DNA of 64,000 nt, taken from NCBI RefSeq assembly GCF_900182695.1, contig NZ_FXTK01000005.1:1-64000 (forward strand), in the 5' to 3' direction. The notes beneath the pieces were generated by a model. The model searched no databases, was not told where the DNA came from, and saw only the letters and a list, made by a program, of their open reading frames with translations. The stretch comes from Paracoccus laeviglucosivorans (lineage in GTDB: Bacteria; Pseudomonadota; Alphaproteobacteria; Rhodobacterales; Rhodobacteraceae). Position 1 is the stretch's first letter. Each line of letters starts with the position of its first letter. Below are positions 46,867 through 55,803 of this stretch, piece after piece. The translations under genes and the position numbers were made by a program.

Positions 46867-47868
46867 ATGGCCGAGGAAAATAAACTTGTGACCGAGATAC
46901 AATCGTTGACTGCACGGCTGGCCGATGCCCGCGCCAGTGTGGAACAGCGTTTCGTCGGTCAACATGCCGTTGTCGAACAGGTTCTTTCTGCAATCCTTTC
47001 GGGTGGTCACGCGCTTTTGGTCGGTCAGCCCGGACTTGGCAAGACCATGCTGGTCGATACGCTTTCGACCGTGCTTGGGCTTGGAAGCGCGCGGGTGCAG
47101 TTCACGCCCGACCTGATGCCTGCCGACATTCTGGGGTCCGAGGTGCTGGACGTGCTGGCCGATGGCACACGGGCCTTTCGCTTCATTCCCGGTCCGGTCT
47201 TCACGCAATTGCTGATGGCCGATGAAATCAACCGCGCCAGCCCGCGCACCCAATCGGCGCTGCTGCAGGCCATGCAGGAGGCCGAAGTGACGATCGGCGG
47301 CGAACATCGCGCGCTGGGGCGTCCCTTTCACGTGCTGGCGACGCAGAACCCGATCGAACAGGAAGGAACCTATCCGCTGCCCGAGGCGCAGCTGGACCGT
47401 TTTCTTTTGCAGATCGACGTGGATTATCCCGACCGCGACACGGAACGCGCCATCCTGCTTGCGACCACCGGGGTCGAACAGGGCGCGGCGCATCCGGTCT
47501 TTGACGCGGCTGGCCTGATCGCCGCGCAGGCGCTGATCCGCCGGATGCCGGTGGGGGACGCGGTGCTGAACGCCATTCTTGATCTGGTCCGCTCGGCCCG
47601 GCCCGGCGCGCCTGAGGCGCCGGGATGGATCGCGGAAACGCTGGTCTGGGGTCCGGGGCCGCGCGCGGCGCAGGCGCTGACGCTGGTGGCGCGGGCGCGG
47701 GCGGCGCTGAACGGTCGCTATGCGCCGACGCTGGACGATGTCGAAGCCATGGCCGCGCCCGTCCTGCGCCACCGCATGGCGCTGAGCTTTGCCGCCCGCG
47801 CCCGCGGCGACACGGTCGAGGGCGTGATCGCCCGCCTGCTGGGCGACCGGATGCGGGCCGCCGCGTGA
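46867..47868 (+). CDS. MoxR-family AAA+ ATPase
   Basis: A 333-residue AAA+ ATPase of the MoxR class. Walker A GQPGLGKT (residues 53-60), Walker B LLMADE (115-120) and INRASPRTQSALLQAMQE (sensor/pore region), then ATQNPIEQEGTYPLPEAQLDRFLL. MoxR proteins act as chaperones for membrane or metallo-protein assembly, usually together with DUF58 and VWA proteins, which follow here. ATG at 46867 follows AAGAGG. First gene of a five-gene operon; the stop overlaps the next start (GTGA). Confidence 0.93.
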   Translation: MAEENKLVTEIQSLTARLADARASVEQRFVGQHAVVEQVLSAILSGGHALLVGQPGLGKTMLVDTLSTVLGLGSARVQFTPDLMPADILGSEVLDVLADGTRAFRFIPGPVFTQLLMADEINRASPRTQSALLQAMQEAEVTIGGEHRALGRPFHVLATQNPIEQEGTYPLPEAQLDRFLLQIDVDYPDRDTERAILLATTGVEQGAAHPVFDAAGLIAAQALIRRMPVGDAVLNAILDLVRSARPGAPEAPGWIAETLVWGPGPRAAQALTLVARARAALNGRYAPTLDDVEAMAAPVLRHRMALSFAARARGDTVEGVIARLLGDRMRAAA

Positions 47869-48749
47869 AGGGGCAGCCCGACCAGCTTCGCGCGGGCCAG
47901 CTCAAGGCAGGGGCCGAGGCGGCGACGGCGGGTCTGCCCGCGCTGATGCTGTCGGCCGAACGTCTGGCCGCCAGCCTGACCGCTGGCGCGCATGGCCAGC
48001 GCCGCGCGGGCGCGGGCGAGGATTTCTGGCAATACCGCCCCGCAACCCAAGGCGACACGGCGCGCAGCATCGACTGGCGCCGTTCGGCCCGGTCCGACGG
48101 CCAGTTCGTGCGTGACCGCGAAGCGCAGGTCGCACAATCCGCCGCGATCTGGGTTTCTGCGGCGGCGGGCATGGACTTCACCGGCGGTCCCGACCGCCCC
48201 GCCAAGCGCGACCGCGCCGATCTGCTGGCGCTGTCCCTGTCGCTCGCTCTTCTGGCGGGCGGTGAGCGGGTGGGCCTGGCGGGGCAACCTGCGCGGATGG
48301 GCCGGGTGCAGGCCGACCGCATCGCCTCGGGGTTGGTGACGCGGCAGGCGCTTGGCAGCGACGAAGATGCGCCGCCCGCCGAGGCCCTGCGTCCCGGCCA
48401 GCGCATCGTGCTGATCGACGATTATCTGGGCGATCCGGCACCGGTTCTGGCCTATCTGCACCGTGCCGCTGGCATGGGCGTGCAGGGCGCGATGCTGCAA
48501 CTGCTGGACCCGGATGAGGAAGGCTTTCCCTATGGTGGGGCCGTGCTGTTCCGGTCCGTCAGCGGGGCGCTGTCGCATGACACCCGCGATGCCGGGGGGC
48601 TGCGCGCGGCCTATCTGGCGCGATTGGCGGAACGCCGCACGATGCTGTCGCGCGCCTGCATGACCGCAGGCTGGCATTTCGGCACGCATGACACCGCCGC
48701 CGCGCCATCGCAGGCGTTGATGTGGCTTTGGTCGGTTCTGGAGGGCTGA
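47865..48749 (+). CDS. DUF58 domain protein
   Basis: A 294-residue protein with the DUF58 signature (GEDFWQYRPATQGDTARSIDWRRSARSDGQFVRD) at about residues 50-85, then a VWA-like region with DDYLGDPAPVL. DUF58 proteins partner MoxR ATPases. The GTG at 47865 overlaps the moxR TGA stop, a clear coupling; the upstream part of this frame is only the shadow of moxR. Its stop shares one base with the next ATG. Confidence 0.88.
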   Translation: MKGQPDQLRAGQLKAGAEAATAGLPALMLSAERLAASLTAGAHGQRRAGAGEDFWQYRPATQGDTARSIDWRRSARSDGQFVRDREAQVAQSAAIWVSAAAGMDFTGGPDRPAKRDRADLLALSLSLALLAGGERVGLAGQPARMGRVQADRIASGLVTRQALGSDEDAPPAEALRPGQRIVLIDDYLGDPAPVLAYLHRAAGMGVQGAMLQLLDPDEEGFPYGGAVLFRSVSGALSHDTRDAGGLRAAYLARLAERRTMLSRACMTAGWHFGTHDTAAAPSQALMWLWSVLEG

Positions 48750-50674
48750 TGCTGGTCCTTGGTCCCATCGGGTTCCTGACGCCGTGGCTGCTGGCCGCAC
48801 TGGCCGCCTTGCCGGTGATCTGGCTGATCCTGCGCGCCATGCCGCCTTCGCCCAAGCTGGTGCAGTTTCCCGGCACGCGCCTGCTGCTGGGGCTGCGCGA
48901 TCCGCAGCCGGTGGCGCAGCATACGCCGTGGTGGCTGCTTTTGCTGCGCGTTCTGGCGATTGCGGCGCTGATCCTTGGCTTTGCCGGGCCGGTCTGGAAA
49001 CCCGCGCCGGAACAGGCGGGGCAGGGGCCGTTGCTGATCGTGATGGATGGCGGCTGGTCTGCCGCGCCCGACTGGCCGCAGCGTCAGGCGCGGGTGCTGC
49101 GCGCGCTGGATGCGGCATCGGGGCAGGGCCAGCCTGCCGCGCTGCTGGTGGCCGACGGTCAGGCGGCGGGGCCGCTGGCCTTTCAGCCCGCAGGCGAATT
49201 GGCGGCCGAGCTGCGCGCGACCCATCCCGCCGCCTGGGAAACCCGCTATCCGCAGGACCTTGACGACACCCTGGCCGAGGCGCCGGCATCCCTTTCGACC
49301 CTGTGGCTCAGCGATGGTCTGGACCATCCGGGCCGCGCGGCGCTGCTGTCCGCGCTGTCGTCGCGTGGCACAGTGACGGTCGCACCACCCCAAGGCGTGG
49401 GGCTGTCGCTGGAACTGGTGCGCGGGGATCAGCCTTCGCTGCGCTTGCGTTCGACATCCGGCGCGATCCCGCCTGCCGTTCTGGCGATGGGGCTGGACCC
49501 GCAGGGCGCGCCGCGTGAACTGGCGCGGCTGACCCCGGACGAGCCCGTGACGCAGGGGGGCGTGACCAGCCGTGACATTCCCATCGACCTGCCCTCGGAG
49601 CTGCGCAACCGCATCACCCGGTTCGAGATCGAAGGTCAGGCTGCTGCGGGCGCGGTCGTTCTGGCCGATGACGGGCTGCGCCGCCGCAAGGTCGCGCTGA
49701 TCGGCGATGGCGGCGCGACCGAGGGCCAGCGCCTGCTGTCGCCCACGCATTACCTGCGCCGTGCGCTTGCACCCTCGACCGACCTGATCGAGGGTGGCTT
49801 GGGCGATGTGCTGCAAGCCTCGCCCGATGTGATCGTGCTGGCCGACCAGATCGGCGTGTCCGAAAGCGAGGCGCTGCTGCAATGGGTCGATCAGGGCGGG
49901 CTGCTGATCCGCTTTGCCGGTCCGCGCATGGCCGCGTCCGAACGTCTGGCCGAAGAACCGCTGCTGCCCGTGCGGCTGCGCGCGGGCGGGCGCGACATCG
50001 GCGGCGCGCTTAGCTGGGGCGATCCGCGGGGCATCACCCCGTTTGCGCCCGAGGGGCCGTTTGCGGGCCTGTCGATCCCGCAGGACGCCACTGTGCGGGC
50101 GCAGCTTCTGGCCGAACCCTCGCCGGAACTGGCGGGGCGGACGCTGGCGCAGCTGACCGACGGCACGCCGCTTGTCACGCGCGCGCCGCTGGGGCAGGGG
50201 CAGTTGGTGCTGTTTCACACCACGGCCAATGCGGAATGGTCGAACCTCGCACTGTCGGGTCTGTTCGTGCAGATGCTGGACCGGCTGGTCGCCACCGCCC
50301 GCGCCAGTGGCGAGGCACCCGAGGCCGAGGCGACCGAGGAAACCTTTTGGACACCGGAACTGGTGCTGGACGGCTATGGCCGCGCGACCCAGCCGCAAAA
50401 CCCCGTGCCCGTCGCCGCCACCGAATTCGCGCGCGGCCCCGCGCCGGGTGCGCCCGCCGGGCTTTACCGCGCGGGCGAACGGGTCGCGGCGCTGAACGCA
50501 GGCGGGCAGATGACGCTGGCCGAATGGCCCGGCGCCACGATCGAAAATGCGACGCAGGCGCCGGGCATCGACCTGCGCGGCTGGCTGATCGCGCTGGCGG
50601 CGCTGCTGTTCGCGCTGGACGCACTTGGCAGCGCATGGCTGGCACGCGGACGCTCGGGAAGGGCCTTGGCATGA
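48749..50674 (+). CDS. BatA-like membrane protein, aerotolerance regulator N-terminal domain
   Basis: A 641-residue protein. The first ~90 residues are a BatA-type N-terminal module with two helices (GFLTPWLLAALAALPVIWLILRAMPP, LLLLRVLAIAALILGFAGPVWKP), then a large region with VWA-like and periplasmic parts (PLLIVMDGGWSAAPDW; VALIGDGGATEGQRLL), and a C-terminal helix (LRGWLIALAALLFALDAL). In relatives, as I recall, this sequence is joined to a DUF4159 domain in one protein; here it ends and the DUF4159 gene starts with a four-base overlap. The start TGATG shares a base with the DUF58 stop. Confidence 0.8.
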   Translation: MLVLGPIGFLTPWLLAALAALPVIWLILRAMPPSPKLVQFPGTRLLLGLRDPQPVAQHTPWWLLLLRVLAIAALILGFAGPVWKPAPEQAGQGPLLIVMDGGWSAAPDWPQRQARVLRALDAASGQGQPAALLVADGQAAGPLAFQPAGELAAELRATHPAAWETRYPQDLDDTLAEAPASLSTLWLSDGLDHPGRAALLSALSSRGTVTVAPPQGVGLSLELVRGDQPSLRLRSTSGAIPPAVLAMGLDPQGAPRELARLTPDEPVTQGGVTSRDIPIDLPSELRNRITRFEIEGQAAAGAVVLADDGLRRRKVALIGDGGATEGQRLLSPTHYLRRALAPSTDLIEGGLGDVLQASPDVIVLADQIGVSESEALLQWVDQGGLLIRFAGPRMAASERLAEEPLLPVRLRAGGRDIGGALSWGDPRGITPFAPEGPFAGLSIPQDATVRAQLLAEPSPELAGRTLAQLTDGTPLVTRAPLGQGQLVLFHTTANAEWSNLALSGLFVQMLDRLVATARASGEAPEAEATEETFWTPELVLDGYGRATQPQNPVPVAATEFARGPAPGAPAGLYRAGERVAALNAGGQMTLAEWPGATIENATQAPGIDLRGWLIALAALLFALDALGSAWLARGRSGRALA

Positions 50675-51510
50675 TTGGCACAAGGGTGATCGCGATCCTG
50701 ACCCTGCTGCTTTGGGCCGTGGCCGCGCGTGCGCAAGACCCCGATCCGCGGCTGATACAGGCGGCGGATGACGTGGCGCTGGCCTATGTCGTGACCGGCG
50801 ATGCCGAGGTGGACCGCGCATCGCAGGCGGGTTTGCGCGGCGTGTCCCAGACCTTGATCGACCGCACCACGGTCGAACCCGGCCAGCCCATCGGGATTGA
50901 TCTGGATCAGGACGACCTGTCGTTGCTGACATTTCTTTATTGGCCGGTGACGGACAGTCAGCCTTCGCCGGGGCCGCAGGCCTACGTGCGGCTGAACCAC
51001 TTCCTGCGCTCGGGCGGGGTGATCCTGTTCGATACGCGCGATGGCGATATTGCAGGTCTGGGCGGGCCGGACGGCGCTGCTGCGCTGCAACGGCTGGCTG
51101 CGCCTCTGGACGTGCCGCCACTGGCCCCGATCCCGTCCGACCATGTGCTGACCCGCAGCTATTACCTGCTGGACGATTTTCCGGGCCGCTATCAGGGGCG
51201 CGAGGTCTGGGCCGAAGCCCCGCCCGCCGGGGCCGAAGCCGCCGAGGGCGTGCCGTTCCGCAGCCTGAATGATGGCGTGTCCCCGGTCATCATCGGCGGC
51301 AATTCATGGGCCGAGGCATGGGCCATCGACGAAAACGGCCTGCCGATGTTCAGCGTCGGATCGGGTCTGGATGGCGAAAGGCAGCGCGAGATGGCCTATC
51401 GTTTCGGCGTCAATCTGATCATGTATGTGCTGACCGGCAATTATAAGTCGGATCAGGTCCATGTCCCCGCCCTGCTGGAACGCCTGCGGGACGAGGAGGC
51501 GATCCGATGA
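50671..51510 (+). CDS. DUF4159 domain protein with signal sequence
   Basis: A 279-residue protein. A hydrophobic start (MIGTRVIAILTLLLWAVAARAQDPD) looks like a signal peptide; the rest is DUF4159 (FLYWPVTDSQPSPGPQAYVRLNHFLRSGGVILFDTRDGD, HVLTRSYYLLDDFPGRYQGREVWAE, GVSPVIIGGNSWAEAWAID). The domain resembles a class I glutamine-amidotransferase fold. ATGA overlap with the previous gene and ATGA overlap with the next. Function unknown beyond its MoxR-operon context. Confidence 0.82.
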   Translation: MIGTRVIAILTLLLWAVAARAQDPDPRLIQAADDVALAYVVTGDAEVDRASQAGLRGVSQTLIDRTTVEPGQPIGIDLDQDDLSLLTFLYWPVTDSQPSPGPQAYVRLNHFLRSGGVILFDTRDGDIAGLGGPDGAAALQRLAAPLDVPPLAPIPSDHVLTRSYYLLDDFPGRYQGREVWAEAPPAGAEAAEGVPFRSLNDGVSPVIIGGNSWAEAWAIDENGLPMFSVGSGLDGERQREMAYRFGVNLIMYVLTGNYKSDQVHVPALLERLRDEEAIR

Positions 51511-53606
51511 CCGGGCTTAGCTTTGATCCCATGCTGCCTTGGCCGCTGATCGCGGTCGCCGCCGTCCTGGCCCTGCTGATCGCGGTCTGGTCGCTGTGGC
51601 GCGGTCTGCGCGGCTGGAGCCTGCGCGGGCTGGCCGGTCTGGCCTTGGCACTGGCGCTGGCGGGTCCGGCACTGGAATCGGGTATCCGCAACAAGCTCTC
51701 GGATATCGTGATCCTGCTGGACGACCGCAGCGCCAGCCAGTCGCTGCCGGGGCGCGGCGCGCAGACCGATGCCGCCATCGACGGGCTGACGCAGCAACTG
51801 ACCGCCTTGCCCGATACCGAGGTGCGGCGCGTTACCGTGGGCGACGATCCCGACGGCTCGTTGATCGGGACCGCGCTGACCAAAGCGCTGGCCGCCGAAC
51901 CGCAGACGCGCGTGGCGGGCGTCATCGCGCTGACCGACGGTCTGGCGCATGACCTGCCGCAACTGCCCAAGACCGCCCCTGCGCCGGTCCATGTCCTGCT
52001 GACCGGCCAGCCCACCGACTGGGACCGCCGGCTGGTGGTCGAGGAAGCACCGGCCTATGGCCTGATCGACAAGCCCGTGACCATCCGCGTCCGCATCGAG
52101 GATCAGGGCGCCGTGCCGCCGCAGGTGGCGCAGACCCCCGCCCGCCTGCAGATTTCCCTTGACGGAGAGGCGGCGCGCAGTCTGGACCTGCCGCCCGGCG
52201 TGCCTTTGGATCTGCCGGTCGTGCCCAAACATGCGGGCCAGAACGTCGTCTCGATCGGGTTCGACACCCCCGACGCGCCGACGCCAGAACTGACGACCCG
52301 CAACAATGCAGCCGCGATCCAGATACAGGGCGTGCGCGACCGCCTGCGCGTGTTGCTGGTGTCGGGCGAACCCCATGCGGGCGAACGCACCTGGCGCAAC
52401 CTGCTGAAATCTGACGCGAATATAGACCTGGTGCATTTCACGATCCTGCGGCCACCGGACAAGATGGATGCGGTCCCCGTCGATGAGATGTCGCTGATCG
52501 CGTTCCCGACGCAGGAACTGTTCATGGAGCGGATCCGCGATTTCGACCTGATCATCTTTGACCGTTACAAGGTGCGCGGCATCCTGATGCCGCAATATTA
52601 CGATAATATCCGCCGCTATGTCGAAGCGGGCGGCGCGGTTCTGGTCTCGGCCGGACCCGAGATGTCGACGGTCGAAAGCCTGAACCTGTCGCCTTTGGGA
52701 ACCATTCTGCCCGCGCGTCCGACGGGTCGCGTCTATAACCAGCCTTTCCTACCCGAACTGACCGAGGCGGGGCAGCGCCATCCCGTGACCGCCGGCCTGA
52801 CCGGCGCGCCGGTCGAAGGGCGTGACGATCACTGGGGCCGCTGGTTGCGCATGTCGCAGGTCATCCCCTCGCCGCGCGCGCAGGTGGTGATGACCGGGGC
52901 CGACGATCAGCCGCTGCTGCTGCTGGACCGCGTGGGCGAAGGGCGGGTGGCGATGCTGACCTCGGATCAGGTCTGGCTGTGGGGGCGCGGCTTCGAAGGC
53001 GGCGGGCCGCAGCTGGAATTGCTGCGCCGCATCGCACATTGGTCGATGCAGGAACCGGACCTTGAGGAAGAGGCGCTGACCGCCGATGTGTCGGGCGAAA
53101 GCGTCACCATCACGCGCCGCACCATGGCCGAGGAGACCAAGCCCATCCGCATCACCCGGCCCGACGGATCCGAGGAACAGGTGGAGCTGTCCCAAGCCGA
53201 ACCGGGACGCTTCACCGCCAATTGGACCGCGCCGGGACCGGGGCTTTACCGCATGACGGATGGCGACATCACCCGCGTCATGGCGCTTGGTCCCGCTGCC
53301 CCGCGCGAATTCGAGGAAACGGTGGCCACTGGCACCAAGCTGGCCGCGCTGACGCAGGCGACGCAGGGCGGTGTCGTGAACCTGTCCGATGGTGTCCCCG
53401 CGATCCGCACCGTCCGCGAAGGGCGGCAGGCGCATGGGCAGGGGGTTGGCGGCGACTGGATCGGCATCACGCCGCGCGATGCGGCCTCGACCTCGGGGGT
53501 GACGCATCGCCCGATATTGCCCGGCTGGGCATGGCTGGCGCTGGTTGCGGGGCTGGCTTTGGCCGGTTGGCTGGCCGAAGGGCGGGGATGGCGGCGGCGT
53601 GCGTGA
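51507..53606 (+). CDS. Membrane protein with VWA-like and GATase1-like regions
   Basis: A 699-residue protein. Two or three N-terminal helices ([35 protein letters not shown]), a VWA-like strand with a partial MIDAS ([11 protein letters not shown]), middle Ig-like region ([14 protein letters not shown]), a GATase1-like part ([48 protein letters not shown]) and a C-terminal helix ([19 protein letters not shown]). It resembles the large DUF-type proteins that end MoxR operons in alphaproteobacteria. Last gene of the operon, 59 bp before fabZ. Confidence 0.8.
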   Translation: MTGLSFDPMLPWPLIAVAAVLALLIAVWSLWRGLRGWSLRGLAGLALALALAGPALESGIRNKLSDIVILLDDRSASQSLPGRGAQTDAAIDGLTQQLTALPDTEVRRVTVGDDPDGSLIGTALTKALAAEPQTRVAGVIALTDGLAHDLPQLPKTAPAPVHVLLTGQPTDWDRRLVVEEAPAYGLIDKPVTIRVRIEDQGAVPPQVAQTPARLQISLDGEAARSLDLPPGVPLDLPVVPKHAGQNVVSIGFDTPDAPTPELTTRNNAAAIQIQGVRDRLRVLLVSGEPHAGERTWRNLLKSDANIDLVHFTILRPPDKMDAVPVDEMSLIAFPTQELFMERIRDFDLIIFDRYKVRGILMPQYYDNIRRYVEAGGAVLVSAGPEMSTVESLNLSPLGTILPARPTGRVYNQPFLPELTEAGQRHPVTAGLTGAPVEGRDDHWGRWLRMSQVIPSPRAQVVMTGADDQPLLLLDRVGEGRVAMLTSDQVWLWGRGFEGGGPQLELLRRIAHWSMQEPDLEEEALTADVSGESVTITRRTMAEETKPIRITRPDGSEEQVELSQAEPGRFTANWTAPGPGLYRMTDGDITRVMALGPAAPREFEETVATGTKLAALTQATQGGVVNLSDGVPAIRTVREGRQAHGQGVGGDWIGITPRDAASTSGVTHRPILPGWAWLALVAGLALAGWLAEGRGWRRRA

Positions 53607-53665
53607 ACTTGCCAAGCCCGCCCCTCGTTGCTAGGCAAATGGAAACACTATCCAAAGGACCGCGC

Positions 53666-54145
53666 ATGGCCGCCGACGAGACCAGTTACATCCCGCCGAC
53701 CGAGGTCGATCTTGCGACGATCAAGCGTATTCTGCCGCATCGCTATCCTTTCCTGTTGGTGGACAAGGTGCGCGACATCGTGCCGATGGAAAGCTGCGTG
53801 GGCATCAAGAACGTCACTTCGAACGAACCGCATTTCGAAGGGCACTTTCCGCAGGAGCCCGTCATGCCGGGTGTCCTGATCATCGAAGCGATGGCGCAGT
53901 CCGCCGCCGTTCTGGTCGGGGCCAGCCTTGATCTGGCGGGCAAGGGGATGGGCACCTATTTCATGGCCATCGACAAATGCCGCTTTCGCCGCAAGGTCGT
54001 GCCGGGCGATGTGCTGGAACTGCACATGAAGACCCTGCGCGGCGGCGGAAAAGTCTGGAAATTCGAAGGCCGCGCCATCGTCAACGGCGAAATTGCCGCC
54101 GAAGCCGAGGTGATGGCCATGCTGAATCGTGGTGAAAATGGCTGA
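53666..54145 (+). CDS. fabZ: 3-hydroxyacyl-ACP dehydratase FabZ
   Basis: A 159-residue hot-dog dehydratase of fatty acid synthesis. Seen: [14 protein letters not shown], catalytic His60 in GHFP and Glu74 in LIIEAMAQ. The ATG at 53666 follows AAAGGA; an in-frame ATG at 53639 is possible. It overlaps lpxA by 8 bases. Supplies 3-hydroxyacyl chain balance for lipid A. Confidence 0.95.
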   Translation: MAADETSYIPPTEVDLATIKRILPHRYPFLLVDKVRDIVPMESCVGIKNVTSNEPHFEGHFPQEPVMPGVLIIEAMAQSAAVLVGASLDLAGKGMGTYFMAIDKCRFRRKVVPGDVLELHMKTLRGGGKVWKFEGRAIVNGEIAAEAEVMAMLNRGENG

Positions 54146-54923
54146 TCCGATCATCCACCCCTCGGCCGTCGTGGACCCCGCCGCGAAGATCGGCGAGGGC
54201 TGCGAGATCGGGCCGTTCTGCGTCATCGGCCCGGATGTGAAGCTGGGCCGGGGCGTCGTGCTTAAATCCCATGTCGTCATTGCGGGCGATACCGAAATCG
54301 GGGACGAAACCCAGATCTTCCCGTTTTCCTCGATCGGCGAGGTGCCGCAGGATCGCAAGTTCAAGGGTGAAAAGACCCGGCTGATCATCGGCGCGCGCAA
54401 CCGCATCCGCGAACATGTGACGATGAACCCCGGAACCGAAGGCGGCGGCGGCATCACCCGGATCGGCGATGACGGTCTGTTCCTTGCGGGCAGCCATGTC
54501 GCGCATGATTGTCAGGTGGGCAACCGCGTCACCGTCGTGAACCATGCCGCATTGGCCGGACATTGCGTGGTCGAAGATGACGTGACCATCGGCGGTCTGG
54601 TCGGCGTGCATCAGTTCGTCCGCATCGGACGCGGTGCCATGATCGGCGCGCTGACCATGGTGACGGCTGACGTGATTCCCTTTGGCATGGTGCATGGCCC
54701 TCGGGGGCAGCTGGACGGGCTGAACGTGGTGGGCCTGCGCCGCCGCGGCGCGTCGCGCGACGAAATCCACGCGCTGCGCGACATGCTTCACAAGCTGGGC
54801 GAAGGCAGCTTCCGCGAAACCGCCCGCGAAATGGCCGGTGCCGAACATCCCGACATGGTGCGCGAGGTTCTGGACTTCATCCTTGGTCCCTCGGACCGCA
54901 GCTTTCTGGCACCCCATTCATGA
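54138..54923 (+). CDS. lpxA: UDP-N-acetylglucosamine acyltransferase
   Basis: A 261-residue left-handed beta-helix acyltransferase, first step of lipid A synthesis. Hexapeptide repeats run from [20 protein letters not shown] to [28 protein letters not shown]; the catalytic His lies in [11 protein letters not shown]. The ATG at 54138 ([10 protein letters not shown]) was chosen; ATG at 54129 also in frame. It overlaps fabZ and lpxI. Confidence 0.96.
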   Translation: MADPIIHPSAVVDPAAKIGEGCEIGPFCVIGPDVKLGRGVVLKSHVVIAGDTEIGDETQIFPFSSIGEVPQDRKFKGEKTRLIIGARNRIREHVTMNPGTEGGGGITRIGDDGLFLAGSHVAHDCQVGNRVTVVNHAALAGHCVVEDDVTIGGLVGVHQFVRIGRGAMIGALTMVTADVIPFGMVHGPRGQLDGLNVVGLRRRGASRDEIHALRDMLHKLGEGSFRETAREMAGAEHPDMVREVLDFILGPSDRSFLAPHS

Positions 54924-55717
54924 GCCGTATCGCATTGATCGCGGGCGAGGGGCTTTTGGCCCCCGCCATCGCTGCAGCACTGGACGAACCGCTTGTCTAT
55001 GCGCTGCACAATCTGAACCCGCAGGTTCCCGCGCAGCCCTTTCGGCTGGAACGCCTTGTGCCGTTTCTGGATGAACTGACCGATCAGGGCGTGACGCAGG
55101 TCGTCTTTGCCGGGGCGATCCGCCGTCCGCGGATCGAGCCCGACCTTTTCGACCAGCGCACCATGGCCATCGTGCCGCGCATCCTGATGGGGATGCAGTC
55201 GGGCGACGATGCCGCCCTGCGCGCCGTTCTGGACGTGTTCGAGGAGGCGGGCCTGTCGGTCCTGTCCGTCGATCAGGTGCTGCCCGATCTGGTCCCCGGC
55301 GAAGGCGTCCTGGCCGGAGAACCCTCGGCCCGCGACAAGAAGGATGCCGAGCGCGCAGCCCAGATCGTGCAGGGCATGGGTCCGCTGGACGTGGGGCAGG
55401 GCGCGGTCGTGGCTCAAGGGCTTTGCCTTGCGATCGAGGCACTGCCCGGCACGCAGGCCATGCTGGAATTCGCGGCGCTGCATTCCGGGCTGAAGCCCGA
55501 TCCCAACGGTCCCAAGGGCGTGCTTTACAAAGCGCCGAAGCCCGGTCAGGACCGCCGTATCGACCTGCCCACCATCGGCCCCGACACCGTGCGTCAGGCC
55601 GCCGCCGCAGGTCTGGGCGGGATTGCATGGGAAGCGGGCAGCGTCATCTTGCTGGAACGTGAGGCGGCTATTGATGCCGCGAATGCCGCAGGGCTGTTCC
55701 TGTGGGCAAGGCCGTAA
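54920..55717 (+). CDS. lpxI: UDP-2,3-diacylglucosamine pyrophosphatase LpxI
   Basis: A 265-residue LpxI, which replaces LpxH in alphaproteobacteria. Seen: LIAGEGLLAPAIA, VQGMGPLDVGQGAVVAQGLCLAIEALPGTQAML and GPKGVLYKAPKPGQDRRIDLPTIGPDTV, the LpxI signature. It overlaps lpxA by four bases (ATGA). A hairpin repeat follows its stop and separates it from lpxB. Confidence 0.93.
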   Translation: MSRIALIAGEGLLAPAIAAALDEPLVYALHNLNPQVPAQPFRLERLVPFLDELTDQGVTQVVFAGAIRRPRIEPDLFDQRTMAIVPRILMGMQSGDDAALRAVLDVFEEAGLSVLSVDQVLPDLVPGEGVLAGEPSARDKKDAERAAQIVQGMGPLDVGQGAVVAQGLCLAIEALPGTQAMLEFAALHSGLKPDPNGPKGVLYKAPKPGQDRRIDLPTIGPDTVRQAAAAGLGGIAWEAGSVILLEREAAIDAANAAGLFLWARP

Positions 55718-55774
55718 TTGGGCAACTGGAAAACAAGGAAGCGTTTGCGTCTGCCTTGTTTTCCAAATACCCAA
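55718..55774. repeat. Hairpin repeat between lpxI and lpxB
   Basis: TTGGGCAACTGGAAAACAAGG (55718-55738) pairs with the reverse complement of TTGGGTATTTGGAAAACAAGG (55754-55774), identical except at three bases. It has the same outer TGGGTATTTG as 27280-27346. It starts directly after the lpxI stop codon, inside what should be an operon, so it may partially terminate or protect mRNA. Confidence 0.75.
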
Positions 55775-55803
55775 AAGCTCGACGCTGAAGCCGGAGCAGG
55801 TCC

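Noticed and set aside
48611..51121. Open frame of 836 codons on the minus strand
   Set aside because: Antisense to the BatA-like and DUF4159 genes; Arg/Gln/Pro-rich without domains.
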